A stretch of DNA of 45,403 nt from positions 66,090-111,492 of the forward strand of contig BFEA01000224.1 of assembly GCA_003427395.1 (NCBI GenBank). The letters are read 5' to 3'. How positions within the stretch are numbered: position 1 is the first letter of the stretch; each line of letters starts with the position of its first letter. A model generated the notes under the pieces. That model saw nothing but the letters and a program-made list of their open reading frames with translations. It made no database searches and was not told the origin of the DNA. Source of the DNA: Chara braunii. Lineage: Eukaryota > Streptophyta > Charophyceae > Charales > Characeae. This document shows, piece after piece, positions 29,231-39,360 of the stretch. The position numbers and the translations under genes are program-made.

Positions 29231-29968
29231 TTGAATGAAAATGAAGGATCAAGGATGGAAGAAGAGAGGATTAAAGAAATGAAAGAACGAATTTTAAAAC
29301 CTGTGCTAAAAAGAGTTAGGGAGTTGGCGGAAAGGATCAAAATGTACGGGGTTTGTGAGAGCGAGGGTAAACTGCGTAGAATAAAAAGAAGTACGAACGA
29401 ACTAAAAAGGATCTTTAGGGAAGACAGGAAGTTCGTCAGAAGGTGGAGATTTGAGTTTCTTGAAAACACGAAAACAAAAGACCACCAAGAGCCGAAACAA
29501 CGGGAATCGTCTAGATTTGTGGAGCGGGGAGAAGGAAAGGACAGCGAAGACGAAAAGAGCGGCAAAGGAGGGAAGAACGATGAAGAGACAGTAGCAGGAT
29601 GAAAGACGATGAGTACTCGTCAGTATAGTAACGACAAGTACACCGTACACATGGTAGGGAAGATAGATGGACCGGTGGTCTGCATGGTGATACAGGTGAA
29701 TCACCTAGCAAGACTGGGAGTGATCGAGGAGGCAAAGTGTATTCGGCAAGCGCTAAGGGAGGCGCGAATGACTGCACTTTGGGGAAGGGTCGAAGACGGC
29801 CGTTTAAACAAAAACATAATATGCGCGTCGTTGTTCGACGTTGGTTCTTTGGTTCGATCTTGGCATGAGACCCCGAGCGAGACAGAAAAGCGCTTAAAGA
29901 AAGAAGCTAGACAAGTAGGAGAGTTGGTGAGAGTTAACGTGGATGGAGCGGTCCTCAGGACACTCTAG
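29231..29968 (+). pseudogene. Charged coiled-coil-like ORF with one internal stop
   Basis: Frame 2 is open from 29231 to 29968 except for a TGA at 29600-29602. The first half is very rich in Glu, Lys and Arg (RIKEMKERILKPVLKRVREL) and likely helical. The second half has VCMVIQVNHLARLGVIEEAK and CIRQALREAR, which resembles the module in the two frames upstream. No known family recognised. Confidence 0.4.
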
Positions 29969-30188
29969 GCGCACAATAGATACTGGAAAGAGTTGATTAA
30001 GACCTTATAGGACAAAAAGGACTTCAGAGATAAGGACGACTTCAAATCCTTCTACCTTGTTTTGCAGGCATCCACGAAGAGGATGCTAGCGGCTCTTGCA
30101 TTAACTGCCATCGAATGCTAGGTGATCTGCAAAATTGAACAAGAGATGAGCCTACTCGAAGAAGAATTAGCAAGAAGGAGACGTAAGT

Positions 30189-30939
30189 TTGGGAGATGAA
30201 GAAGGTCACGCGAGCACGAGGCGTAAGTTTGAGAGAGCAGAGTTTTGCAAGCACTCTAGGTATTGGAGAATAGCAGCTTGGAAGTTGAGGGAAGAGAAAA
30301 AGATATTAGAGAAATCAGGAGAGCTCGTCGAGACAAGTGACGACATCTCTATCTTCGATGCACTACCTAGGCCTCCAATCGCAGGAGAGGAACTTAAGCG
30401 GAATGGATGGGAGGCGATCGTATTCTTTGCTAGGACAGTCAGGGCAGGAGATCGTCATAGGAAAGTGCTTTGAAACCTGATGGGAAATGAGTGAGGGGAA
30501 AGTGCTCTCAGAAGAGGAGTTAGTAGCCAGGAAGGAAATTTTTCTTATCAGAAATAGGCACTCCGAAGCAAAGTTAAAGGTCGAATGTACTTCTTTAAGT
30601 TCTCTAGCGAGACAGGAGATAGTTCCGTACGAAGTAGAGACATACGAACGAATGGATAACGGATGGAAGGGAATCCGTCTCTATGTGATGATCGCCAGGT
30701 TCATCGATATTGACGTATATGACGTAGGGATTTACCTGCCGATAGAAAGGAGGGTTGACCTTGTTTACGAACGGTGCTGGGAGAGAGCGAAAGAACTAGT
30801 GGAGGAAGAGAAGGATAGATTGCTATCGCTAGGGAAGAACTTTGTCTGGGACACCCGGATAAGCTTCGAGGGACTTCTTAAGGGGAAGGGAGAACTGGAG
30901 GATCGTAATCGAATTTGTTCTATGGTATCGAGATCTTAA
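30189..30939 (+). pseudogene. Two further unrecognised ORF fragments
   Basis: Frame 3 at 30189-30473 and frame 1 at 30487-30939. Both contain a NGW(K/E)..I segment (RNGWEAIVFFARTVRAGD and DNGWKGIRLYVMIARFID), so they may be copies of one domain. The second has 150 codons and ends in a charged helix (WERAKELVEEEKDRLLSLGK). They precede the element B gag by about 500 bases. Confidence 0.4.
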
Positions 30940-31447
30940 TGGCCAGAGGAGGTGAATCTCCGCTGGTCAAAAGCAGGGTGGTTCTATAAGAATTGCAGTC
31001 GGAACTAGGCAGGAGAGCTTCAATTGACCTGCGTTGACTTTTGAGGACTTCGACTCGCGAGGACATATGTGCATTAGGGACTTCGATTTGCATGAGGGTG
31101 ATATGCCCTGAGACAGGAGTAGTGGAGATAAGGAGAGGCGCGACCTGTGTAGGAGGACAGGAAGAAGAGCTTTATCTAGATACATGACTCCTTGGGGTAC
31201 ACGGCGAGCACGAGGTCCGCGATGAGAGCAAAAGACTGAGAGTTATTTTGAGGGTTGTTGAGAACTAGATTTAAGGCGGTTGATTCACTTTAGGGATACT
31301 CAAAGATTGAGAGAACCAAGACCAAAAATAGGTTCAAGCTGCCGATTCTCACAATAGGTTTGGACTGCCAGTTCAAATTTTAGGTCCAGGCTGCCTGTTC
31401 GAAATTTCTACACAGACGCGGAGTTCGAAGAGGAGATAGAGGCGGGG
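30940..31447 (+). other. Leader before element B gag
   Basis: No gene. Three related short segments, GGTTCAAGCTGCCGATTC, GGTTTGGACTGCCAGTTC and GGTCCAGGCTGCCTGTTC, lie at about 31331-31400. No primer-binding site recognised. Confidence 0.4.
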
Positions 31448-32776
31448 ATGACTCGAGGGATACGAATGGAGAATAGCCTCCTAGTTTCCGACGAGCGATG
31501 GGCACCCGACACTCACCTACGTACGAGTGGAAGAACGTCAAAGAAGATAGACGCGGGGATGACTCGAGGGACCAATACGTCCGGGAGCAGTCCTGGAGGG
31601 ATAGAGATAGACCTCTGGAGAGGAGCACACCACCCTGAAGGGATCTACGATCCACAGACGGGAGACTCATATACTCTCCCCTACGAGAGGAGAGATCGAT
31701 ACATCATCTCGATGTTGGACAGTAGACCGCCCACTTTCAAAGGATACGGTATCACCGAGTACCTCCAAAAGTGGGAGTTGCACGCATACCGCAATCAATG
31801 GCCGGAGGATGAAATCATAGCCAACTTCATGTTCAAAGCGGACCCGAGTTTGAGACAGATAATCAAAGAAGCACAACCAAAGGACAAGAGATGGACTACC
31901 TACAAGGCTAATCTCTACGAACTCTCCAAGTTGGAAGACATTAGGTATTTAATTCGAGATCTGGGGTTGATGACCGAGGGTGAGGACAAGAGTGTCCAAG
32001 CCTTTCGGAAACGATTCCAGAAGATATCTGATCCCTTGATCGCCAAAGGAAAGATGCCCGAGGTCGAACGGTGTACGATCTTCATCGGTCGACTGCCCAG
32101 GGAGAAGGAGAAGGGGGTACTGAGAGAATTGTCTCATGACAAGTTAAATTTTGTTGCATTTCTTAAGTTCGCAATGAAGGCCGAAGCAAGCGATTATAAA
32201 AACCTAATCTGGAGAGGGATGCGACGTCGGGACTTCACTCTCTATCGAGAGTACGATACAGAGAGGTGTCCTGATTTTAATGATCAGCCTTGGGCGGATC
32301 GACGATATTTATCGAAACAAAGACAGGAGCAACGACCTACAAGGACAAGCTGGGGTCCCCTTATTCGTTGCGATGGGATCGCGAGGATATTGATCCCTGG
32401 ACGAGTATTAAGGATAGAAATCATCGCAGACTCGCTGATTATCGCGCGAAAGAGAGAGAGAGAGAGAGACGACGACGACGATCCTTGGCAACGTAGGGAT
32501 TATGAGATCGATAGGGATCGTCGTGGGGCCAGGTTTCGCGAGGCCGACGCCTTTAGCAGAGGGGGACGACTAAACATTATCCGTGTAGCCCCAGATATGA
32601 TCGGAATGAGGACGGATACCGGAGCCCGAGAAATTTCAACCGGAGAGATCGGGATGATTCACGTGGCCGGTGGAATTCGGACGGAGACCGTCGGGATGGC
32701 CATCGTGGCGGTTACGAGAGAACGAAACGTGGAGGAGATCAACGGGATAACTCTCGCGGACGCTACGAGCAGGTAG
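31448..32776 (+). CDS. gag: Element B gag
   Basis: The frame is open for 442 codons. The capsid-like part spans about residues 88-230: RPPTFKGYGITEYLQKWE, FMFKADPSLRQIIKEA, VQAFRKRFQKISDPL and CTIFIGRLPREKE match the Ty3/Gypsy Gag pattern. The N-terminus has a 37-codon tandem duplication: GCGGGGATGACTCGAGGGA occurs at 31442-31460 and again 111 bases later at about 31553-31571, so either ATG (31448 or 31559) might be the start. From about 32290 another frame (frame 1) looks more natural (Arg-rich RAKERERERRRRR), so a frameshift is likely there and the last 160 codons are probably out of frame. Confidence 0.75.
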   Translation: MTRGIRMENSLLVSDERWAPDTHLRTSGRTSKKIDAGMTRGTNTSGSSPGGIEIDLWRGAHHPEGIYDPQTGDSYTLPYERRDRYIISMLDSRPPTFKGYGITEYLQKWELHAYRNQWPEDEIIANFMFKADPSLRQIIKEAQPKDKRWTTYKANLYELSKLEDIRYLIRDLGLMTEGEDKSVQAFRKRFQKISDPLIAKGKMPEVERCTIFIGRLPREKEKGVLRELSHDKLNFVAFLKFAMKAEASDYKNLIWRGMRRRDFTLYREYDTERCPDFNDQPWADRRYLSKQRQEQRPTRTSWGPLIRCDGIARILIPGRVLRIEIIADSLIIARKRERERDDDDDPWQRRDYEIDRDRRGARFREADAFSRGGRLNIIRVAPDMIGMRTDTGAREISTGEIGMIHVAGGIRTETVGMAIVAVTRERNVEEINGITLADATSR

Positions 32777-33560
32777 GATATCCTAGTTCACTCGATTACC
32801 CTAAATCCTCAGGCTATCCTAAATCACTTGGTCCTTCAAATCAGGACGCCAGAGCTACGAGGGGACCAAGGACTAGGGGTGTGGAGGACAAACCTCCTAC
32901 TCCTAGGAACAAGTGCATTTATTGTAGATCGGATGATCATGAGAAGAGAGATTGTCAAGATCTCATGCGAGCTATAGACGAGGGACTACTTGATGACCGC
33001 AAGTACGTCAAGTGGGCGGACAATTTAGGCGACGTATCGATGTTCCCTTCGATGAAGGAGAACGTGGAGGCGAGGCGTGTGTGACCAAGCAAGGGGAAGA
33101 AGGCGGCGAAGAGTTAAAGGAGGATGACTTTATCCTCTGATGAGGAGTCGTCGACCACGCTTATTCGGGTTGCGGCGACCAAGTCTACTAGGGGCTCTTC
33201 GTCGAAAAAAACATACAGATTATGTGATGGCAGAAAAAGATGGATAGAGGATCAAAATAGCGGAGGTCATACTTTCATCGCGGAAGCGCAAAGCAATGAA
33301 GTTTACAATAAAGAGCTCTTTAGACACGGTGGAGCCTCTCAGACGCGTGTTGAGGCAACCCATGCATTGCTCGATATGCGAGTACTTGTCCGCATCTAGG
33401 CCGGCACGTGACGAACTCCAGATGATCACGAAAAAAAAACGCATCCCTCTAGGGGACAACGTTCAGATGGCTCCTAAACCAAAAGCGTTTACAGTGGCAG
33501 TGTCGGGAGTGAGCGCGAAAGTTGAGCACGAGGCGACGGTATACTTTGATGGAATGTAGG
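32777..33560 (+). pseudogene. gag: Element B nucleocapsid (CCHC) and linker
   Basis: Frame 1 at 32881-33084 encodes CIYCRSDDHEKRDC, an intact C-x2-C-x4-H-x4-C knuckle at about 32914-32955, followed by DLMRAIDEGLL and KYVKWADNLGD. Past the stop, two further frames (33124-33399 and 33296-33559) carry the linker to the protease. Several stops and frame changes. Confidence 0.75.
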
Positions 33561-33562
33561 GC

Positions 33563-34048
33563 GTGCCTCCTGACAAGTTTTACATTCCAGGGAATGGGAC
33601 AGTGGAGACTATTCTCAATGATGAGATAGTTCTCCAAGGAATGATTGATAATGGCAGTGAAACCATCATTATAGACGAGGAGTTCGTTGTACGTTTAGGG
33701 TTAGACCTGGATAGGTCTTTCCTATTCGAGATAGAGACGGTTGACGGAAGGAAGCAGAAGATTTTCGTAGTTTATCACAGGGCGACCATCGAGGTCGAAG
33801 GGCTGTGTACGACAATGCCCATCTTTGTTGTCAAGGACTGTAGCTCAGAGTTACTGCTAGGCCGGACGCGGTTGAGCCATGTTCATGCGGTCACGATAGA
33901 GCGGTCGGATGAGAGTCAGATGCTCTCTATCAAGTGCCCTGGTGGAGGCCGAATTATGATAGAAACTGTAGAGCCTTGGGATCCGAGGAGCAGAGGCTCT
34001 GACGGCTGCTGGTATACCCGAAGCATGCAAGTCATCTTCTTATGCTAG
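33563..34048 (+). CDS. pol: Element B aspartic protease region
   Basis: The 161-codon frame has the retropepsin-like pattern: VLQGMIDNGSETIIIDE holds the active-site region with Asp followed by NG (D-N-G for D-S/T-G), then VEGLCTTMPIFVVKDCSSELLLGRTRL with the closing LLGR motif. As in element A, the middle residue of the triad is changed. The same frame continues to RT after stops in the linker at 34049-34390. Confidence 0.7.
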   Translation: MPPDKFYIPGNGTVETILNDEIVLQGMIDNGSETIIIDEEFVVRLGLDLDRSFLFEIETVDGRKQKIFVVYHRATIEVEGLCTTMPIFVVKDCSSELLLGRTRLSHVHAVTIERSDESQMLSIKCPGGGRIMIETVEPWDPRSRGSDGCWYTRSMQVIFLC

Positions 34049-34390
34049 CCGCACGCTGAGGTTCTGTGAGAAGAGATACAAACCCCTACTTATGAAGGAA
34101 GAAGGAGGTATAATTAAAGTCGAAGATTTAAGAAATCGTATGATTATGGATGGAAAATCTTACTCGAAGAGCGAGGATGAAGAACTCAGCGGGCTGATTT
34201 ATGTGTATTTTTTAGGGCACTGCCCCCTACGGAGAGCACCCGAAGAAACACAAGCGAATAGCCGATAAGGTAAAGTCGGTCGCAGTCGCTCGCAAACCAT
34301 CGGCGCTAATAATATATGAGGAAGAAATCGCGAGAGAGATAAAGGAAGAGGAAAGAACCACAACGTCTAACGGAAGAGAGAACAACAGAG

Positions 34391-35551
34391 ATGGACATAG
34401 GCGATGGAAATTTGACTGAGCAGGAGGAAGAGCGTGTGTTGGAAGTCTTCAAGGCCTGCGACAAAGCGATAGCGTTTAGCGATGCAGAGAGAGGGAGGAT
34501 TGACCCTAGGTACGCCAAACGGACTAGGATCTATACGGTTCCGCATACGTCGTGGAATTATGCTGGATGGAAGTACACGCAGAAAGAGAAAGAAGATGTG
34601 ATCACGTTTTTAAAGGAGAAGATGGCCTCTCGTGTAGATGAGCCATCAGATAGCGCCTATGCAAATAGATGGTTCTTCTTGCCGAAACCGAATGGGAAGA
34701 TCAAGTGGATTCAAAATCTCTGAAAGGTGAATGTTATCGCCATCCGCGATTTTGGATCTATTTCCCACGCAGATATTTTAGCGGAGGGAGCAGCAGGCAC
34801 ATCGATCTACTCCGTCTGCGATCTGTTTTCTGGTTACGACGAGATACCGCTCGATCCTAAGGACAGACATCTCACCGCCATGCACACACCACTGGGATTA
34901 GTTCCGATGGTGGTGGTACCTATGGGGTGGACCAACGGGGTTGCCGTATTTCAGAGAGTCATGGTAGTGGTCCTAAAAGACTTCATCCCTGACAAGGTAT
35001 AAGTCTTTCTAAACGACTTCTTGATTAAAGGGCAGGTGAAAAAGGATGAAACAGAGGTCGCTACTTGCGTCAGGAGGTATGTAGAGCGGCACTTGACATA
35101 CATTTACGAGGTTCTAGAGCAGCTAAACGATTTCAAATTGACGATCGGTGGGACGAAGAGCAGATGGGCGGTCTCGTCGATTAGGATTCTATGATTTATT
35201 TGTAACGTGAAAGAAAGACGAGTTGACCCGGCAAAGCTAGACAAGCTTTTGAGTTGTTCATCGCCGCTGCATAGCACTACAGAGGTCCGTCAATTATTGG
35301 GAGTTGTTGGGTATTGGAGAATCTTTATACGAGGTTACGCGGAGAAAGTTGAGCTGCTGAGACTTCTTCTTCCTAAGACTGAATGGTTTTACTGGAGTTA
35401 TTCGCAAGAAACTGTCATGCTTACTCTCAAGGAAGAATTCAAAAAAGGAGGACGTATCCTAGGAGTGTCATTCTTTGAGGATGAGGCGAGTAGGCCTTTT
35501 ATAGTATCTACGAATGTTGGACCATGTTCACTTGGGGGACTGCTTTCTTAG
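34391..35551 (+). pseudogene. pol: Element B reverse transcriptase, active site destroyed
   Basis: RT lies in frame 2, the same as the protease, with TGA at 34721-34723, TAA at 35000-35002 and another TGA near 35189. Motifs: YTVPHTSWNYAGWKY, WFFLPKPNGKIKWIQNL, CDLFSGYDEIPLDPKDRHLTA, VVVPMGWTNGVAVFQR. The catalytic Y-x-D-D box reads FLND at 35006-35017, so the first Asp of the pair is Asn and the enzyme is dead. The connection segment EVRQLLGVVGYWRIFIRGYAEK is well kept. Damage here is mostly nonsense and missense changes with few frameshifts, unlike element A. Confidence 0.85.
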
Positions 35552-36029
35552 AAGAATGCCGAAGGAAAGGAGAGGCCGTTGAGATTCGAGAGTTGGAGGC
35601 TTAATATCGCGGAACGGAATTACAATCAATTTAAGAAGGTGGTGTTAGATGTCCTACAAGGCCTAAACGCGTTCAGACACTACTATGGGAGGCGGTTTAT
35701 TTTACGAGTAGATATCACAGTTGTTGCTTCGATTTTATAAAAATATTTCAGTTGACAGACCCCACTATCGCGCGATAGTTGATTAGGATTTGACTCTTTG
35801 ACTATACAGTCGAGAGAATCTCAAGCACTAAGAACGCAGTTGCCGACGGACTTTCGCAAATTTCGGTGGACACAGAGCGACAGATAGTTGAGGCATCACT
35901 GACCATGACTGAGTCGAAACGAGAGGATCGGTTTCTAGTGAGGTGAGCTTGGATCCGGATATAAGAAGACATGCAGCCTAGTTTTGTCTTAGATCAGAAC
36001 ATCTATTTCGTAGGCCTGCGGAATCAGGG
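35552..36029 (+). pseudogene. pol: Element B RNase H, broken
   Basis: The same frame as RT carries RPFIVSTNVGPCSLGG (first Asp of the ETDAG-type motif replaced by Asn), then after a TAG KNAEGKERPLRFES, AERNYNQFKK and RRFILRVDI. Two more stops follow near 35737-35755. The last motif region survives only in other frames. At least one catalytic Asp is lost, so the domain is inactive. Confidence 0.75.
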
Positions 36030-36640
36030 ATGCCTTTACTCGTGGTATGCGTTTCTGAAGAGAAACAGTCTATAATAGCGGAACTTTATGACGGCGTAGT
36101 TGGTGGACATAGAGGAGTGAAAGGTACGTATGAGAAGGTGCGCAGGCTATACTGGTGGGAATGTCAGTACAAGGACATTGAGAGGTACTGCATGACCTGC
36201 GAGGAGTGTCAAAATAGAGCTCTTGTGAGATACAAAGAACCTCTTCACCCTTCCTATCCCACTAGACTAGGGGAGAAGGTTTATATTGACTTAGTGAAAA
36301 TGCCGAAAAGGTAAGGAAATATGAACTATGTGGTGAACATTAGGGATAATTTCACAGGGTTAGTGGACGATAAGCCTATCAGAACAAAGTCGGCTAAAGA
36401 AGTCAAAAACTTTGTCATAGAATACCTGTCTAGATATGGTTGTGTTAGTAGGATTGTAATGGATAGGGGAGCAGAGTTCCTGGCAGATGAAGTTCAAAAT
36501 GTATTCAAGAAGGCAGGAATGAGGGTCTCGATAGCCACTGCCTATCACCCTCAGTTCAACTCGCATGTAGAACGAGGTCATCGGTCTTTGATAGTGTCAC
36601 TATCCAAGTGGTGTAGAGGGGAAGACAATGACTAACCGCG
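36030..36640 (+). pseudogene. pol: Element B integrase, HHCC and catalytic core
   Basis: Frame 3 encodes IIAELYDGVVGGHRGVKG, RLYWWECQYKDIERYC and MTCEECQNRA, the HHCC domain (first His replaced), then VYIDLVKMPKR and a TAA at 36312-36314. After that stop: VNIRDNFTGLVDDKPIRTKSA, VMDRGAEFLADEV and SHVERGHRSL. All three D, D and E residues are visible. The core after the stop ends at a TAA (36633-36635). Confidence 0.8.
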
Positions 36641-37280
36641 ATATTTCCGATATGCGATATGGGCGGATAATGTCACGGTTTGAGCTAGTACAGGTTACCC
36701 GCCTTACACTTTATGGTTTGGGAGACACTGCCCTCTGCCGATAGATTCCACATTGACAGTTGGACTACGGTTGACTGGGCAGACAACATGTTGCGAGAGG
36801 AGTCTCTGGCAGCTCGAACGAGACAGATAGCTTATAGGTTAGAGGGCAATCTTATGACGGCAGTTGATCGATCGGCTGTAGAGAGAGAAAAGGGGAAATA
36901 GAAATGGGATTAGACTGTCAAGATTAGGAACGACGGGATAACTGTGGTCTCTCCACTTAGATTAATCCAAGTGAGTAATCATATAGGTTCCTCCACTTAC
37001 CACGTTCTTTCGAAAGTTGCGTCGTAGATGGATGGGGCCTTGTCCGATAGATTCCACGTTGAGAGTTGGACTACGGTTGACTGGGCAGACAACATGTTGT
37101 GAGAGGAGTTTTTGCCAGCTCGGACGAGACAGATAGCTTACGGGTTAGAGGGCAATCTTATGACGACAGTTGATCGATCGGCTGTAGAGAGAGAAAAGGG
37201 GAAATAGAGATGGGATAAGACTGTCAAGATTAGGAAGGACAGGATAACTGTGGTCTCTCCACTTAGATTAATCCAAGAAC
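36641..37280 (+). pseudogene. pol: Element B integrase C-terminal part, tandemly duplicated
   Basis: The segment from about 36738 to 36973 recurs at about 37044-37279 with a 306-bp offset. Both copies carry GATAGATTCCAC, TTGGACTACGGTTGACTGGG, CAGACAACATGTTG, GATCGATCGGCTGTAGAG and the final TCTCCACTTAGATTAATCCA. They translate as the DSWTTVDWADNM and AARTRQIAYRLEGNLMTAV region of integrase. Each copy differs at several positions, so the duplication is not very recent. The GPY/F end seen in element A is missing. Confidence 0.8.
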
Positions 37281-37289
37281 AGTTTTCCC

Positions 37290-37625
37290 AACAATTCCAA
37301 TCTTGTCCTCGCTACAGGGTCTCTCCACTTAGATTAATCCAAGTCGATAATCATAGAGGCTCCCCAGTCGAGCGCCTCGACCACGTGATAAGGCCCCATC
37401 CATCTATTCGCCAGTTTTCCCAACCACGTTCGTTCCAAAGCTGCGTCGTAGATGGATGGGGCCTTATCACACAACTTTGGAAAGAACGTGGGTGGGAAAA
37501 CTGGCGAATAGATGGATGGGGCCTTATCACGTGGTCAAGGCGCTCGACTGGGGAGCCTGCATGGTTACTGACTTGGATTAATCTAAGTGGAGAGACCCAG
37601 TAGCGAGGGCAAGATTGAAATTGTT
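37290..37625. repeat. Large palindrome, 157-bp arms with 22-bp centre
   Basis: Left arm 37290-37446 and right arm 37469-37625 are inverted copies with only scattered mismatches. They include GGTCTCTCCACTTAGATTAATCCAAG on the left (37319-37344), inverted near 37572-37597, and the block CACGTGATAAGGCCCCATCC on the left (37383-37402), inverted at about 37519-37538. The left arm starts inside a third copy of the integrase-tail end sequence. It may be a foldback element, a decayed inverted duplication or an assembly fold-back. Confidence 0.9.
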
Positions 37626-38067
37626 CAGGCCAAGAAGACTTCCGACCCCTACGCCAACACTATCCGATCCCAAGGGGAAAGGGAAGACCAAGGTGACAGA
37701 TGAGCCACCATCGAGACGGTTTGAGGTAGGAGAGAGTTCAAAGAAGAGGAAGAAAGTAAAGACCCGGAAAGTGAAGGGGTTAACACTGGGAAAGAAAAGC
37801 AAACGGCTTTTCGTACTCAGAAGGTCGAGGCGTAGAGTCCAAATCAGACGGGGCAGTGCGCTGAAATCACTCTCATCCCAGCGCATGAAGAGGCAGAAAA
37901 ACACGTCTCTGCCTATACCTAGGCGACCGAGACATAGGACGGGCAAGGGACATCTTCTCAGTCTCGAGATTCCCGAGAAACTTAAAAATACAGTAGTTAA
38001 GCATCGATGCGGACTACGCATACGTGAGGTTACTTTGAGACTTGAAAGTTTTCTCTCACCGATATAA
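37615..38067 (+). CDS. Unrecognised basic ORF after the palindrome
   Basis: A 150-codon frame starting inside the right palindrome arm. The product is strongly basic (SKKRKKVKTRKVKGLTLGKKSK and an Arg-rich stretch LRRSRRRVQIRRG). No family recognised. It may be a decayed tail of element B or a chance frame, and codon use gives no strong support. Confidence 0.3.
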   Translation: MKLFRPRRLPTPTPTLSDPKGKGKTKVTDEPPSRRFEVGESSKKRKKVKTRKVKGLTLGKKSKRLFVLRRSRRRVQIRRGSALKSLSSQRMKRQKNTSLPIPRRPRHRTGKGHLLSLEIPEKLKNTVVKHRCGLRIREVTLRLESFLSPI

Positions 38068-39360
38068 CAAAGTCTCAACGAGGGCGTCGATAAGAGATTT
38101 GGGTTGACTGCCAGGCGGCCGCAGACCTGTTGGCCACCCGAAATACAGAAAAATGAACCCTGAGTTGAACGTCTGGTTGGGATTCATCAGGTATTCTCAT
38201 TAGAACGGTCGGGGAAAAATAGGGGTCCTCAAAAGGACTCAAAAATCCCTTGCATCGACCTCAGGAACTAACCTTTGAAACTAACAAGATGGACGGCTGC
38301 CCTTGGCCCGCCTGGCACCTACCTATTTCATATGTTTGCGGGTTGTCTCAAGAATCGGCAGCTATGGTGCAAGGGTATGTTAGTAACCCTTCACGAGGCG
38401 CTTTTTGCGCTGACCAATTGGCGAGGAATGAGGCCTCAAATTTTATCAAATCTAATAAAAAAATTAAAAATGGGTAAAAAGATTAAAAATGATAAAAGGG
38501 AAAAAAACAAATTATTATTTTATTATTTTATTAAATTTAAAAAAATTCTGATCTTGATAAATTTTAGCTGAAATTTATTTTTATTTATTCCCCCTCGTCC
38601 ATTTGAACGGATTTTGTTATTTATAATTCCTCGCAAGATTTTACCTGATTTCTTTGATTACTACCCTCGCTATATCCCGGGTATTATTGGGTGAGCAGAA
38701 CCCGTACTTGCCGGGGCACAGGTAACGTTGGTAGGTGGGTCAGCGGGGACAGTTTTCTGATTACGGTAACATGGTCGGCACAATACGCTGGTTCGGGACA
38801 GGTACAGTACGGTCACTGGGACAACATTGATACAGGCCACTACGGTTCATGGGATGACTTATAGGACCACCGAGACAACGGTATGTGAGCATTGCTTCGG
38901 ATTGGTACAATCATTGGTTCCACATCGACATACTACTAGGACAAAATACTGCAGACTGGAACTTGATACAATAATTGATTAAAGCGGTCTTCAGTCTCAT
39001 TCGGAACGGTCACGTTACTTCGGTTTGACGGTATTAATCCCTGTTGCAGTTCGACGCAGGCACGGTACAAGAACAGTTTGACATGGGTATTTTCTGATAC
39101 GGTACTGCGATCCGGATGGGGGCTGCTGCGAGCCACTATTTTTGGTACAGGTATGACAATCGTGCGAGTTGGAACAACATTTGGCCTAGTCTGTTTTCGC
39201 TACTACTATTTGGAGAGGTCACTGGAGTCCCACATATTCTTGATATGGTGCAGGCTCGGCAAAGCGGGCCTAAAATCCTGGTCAGTTCTCAACCGCAGAA
39301 CGACACTGGCTGAAAAAGGTTGGTCCTTTTCTCCTGGCCAAAGGCCGCAGCCACAGGCAA
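38068..39360. other. Non-coding: AT-rich tract and loose repeats
   Basis: 38430-38640 is very AT-rich with A-runs and T-runs. From about 38745 to 39200 short words GGTACAG, CGGTAC and ACTGGGACAAC recur irregularly, suggesting a very degenerate tandem repeat. No domain found in any frame. Confidence 0.4.
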
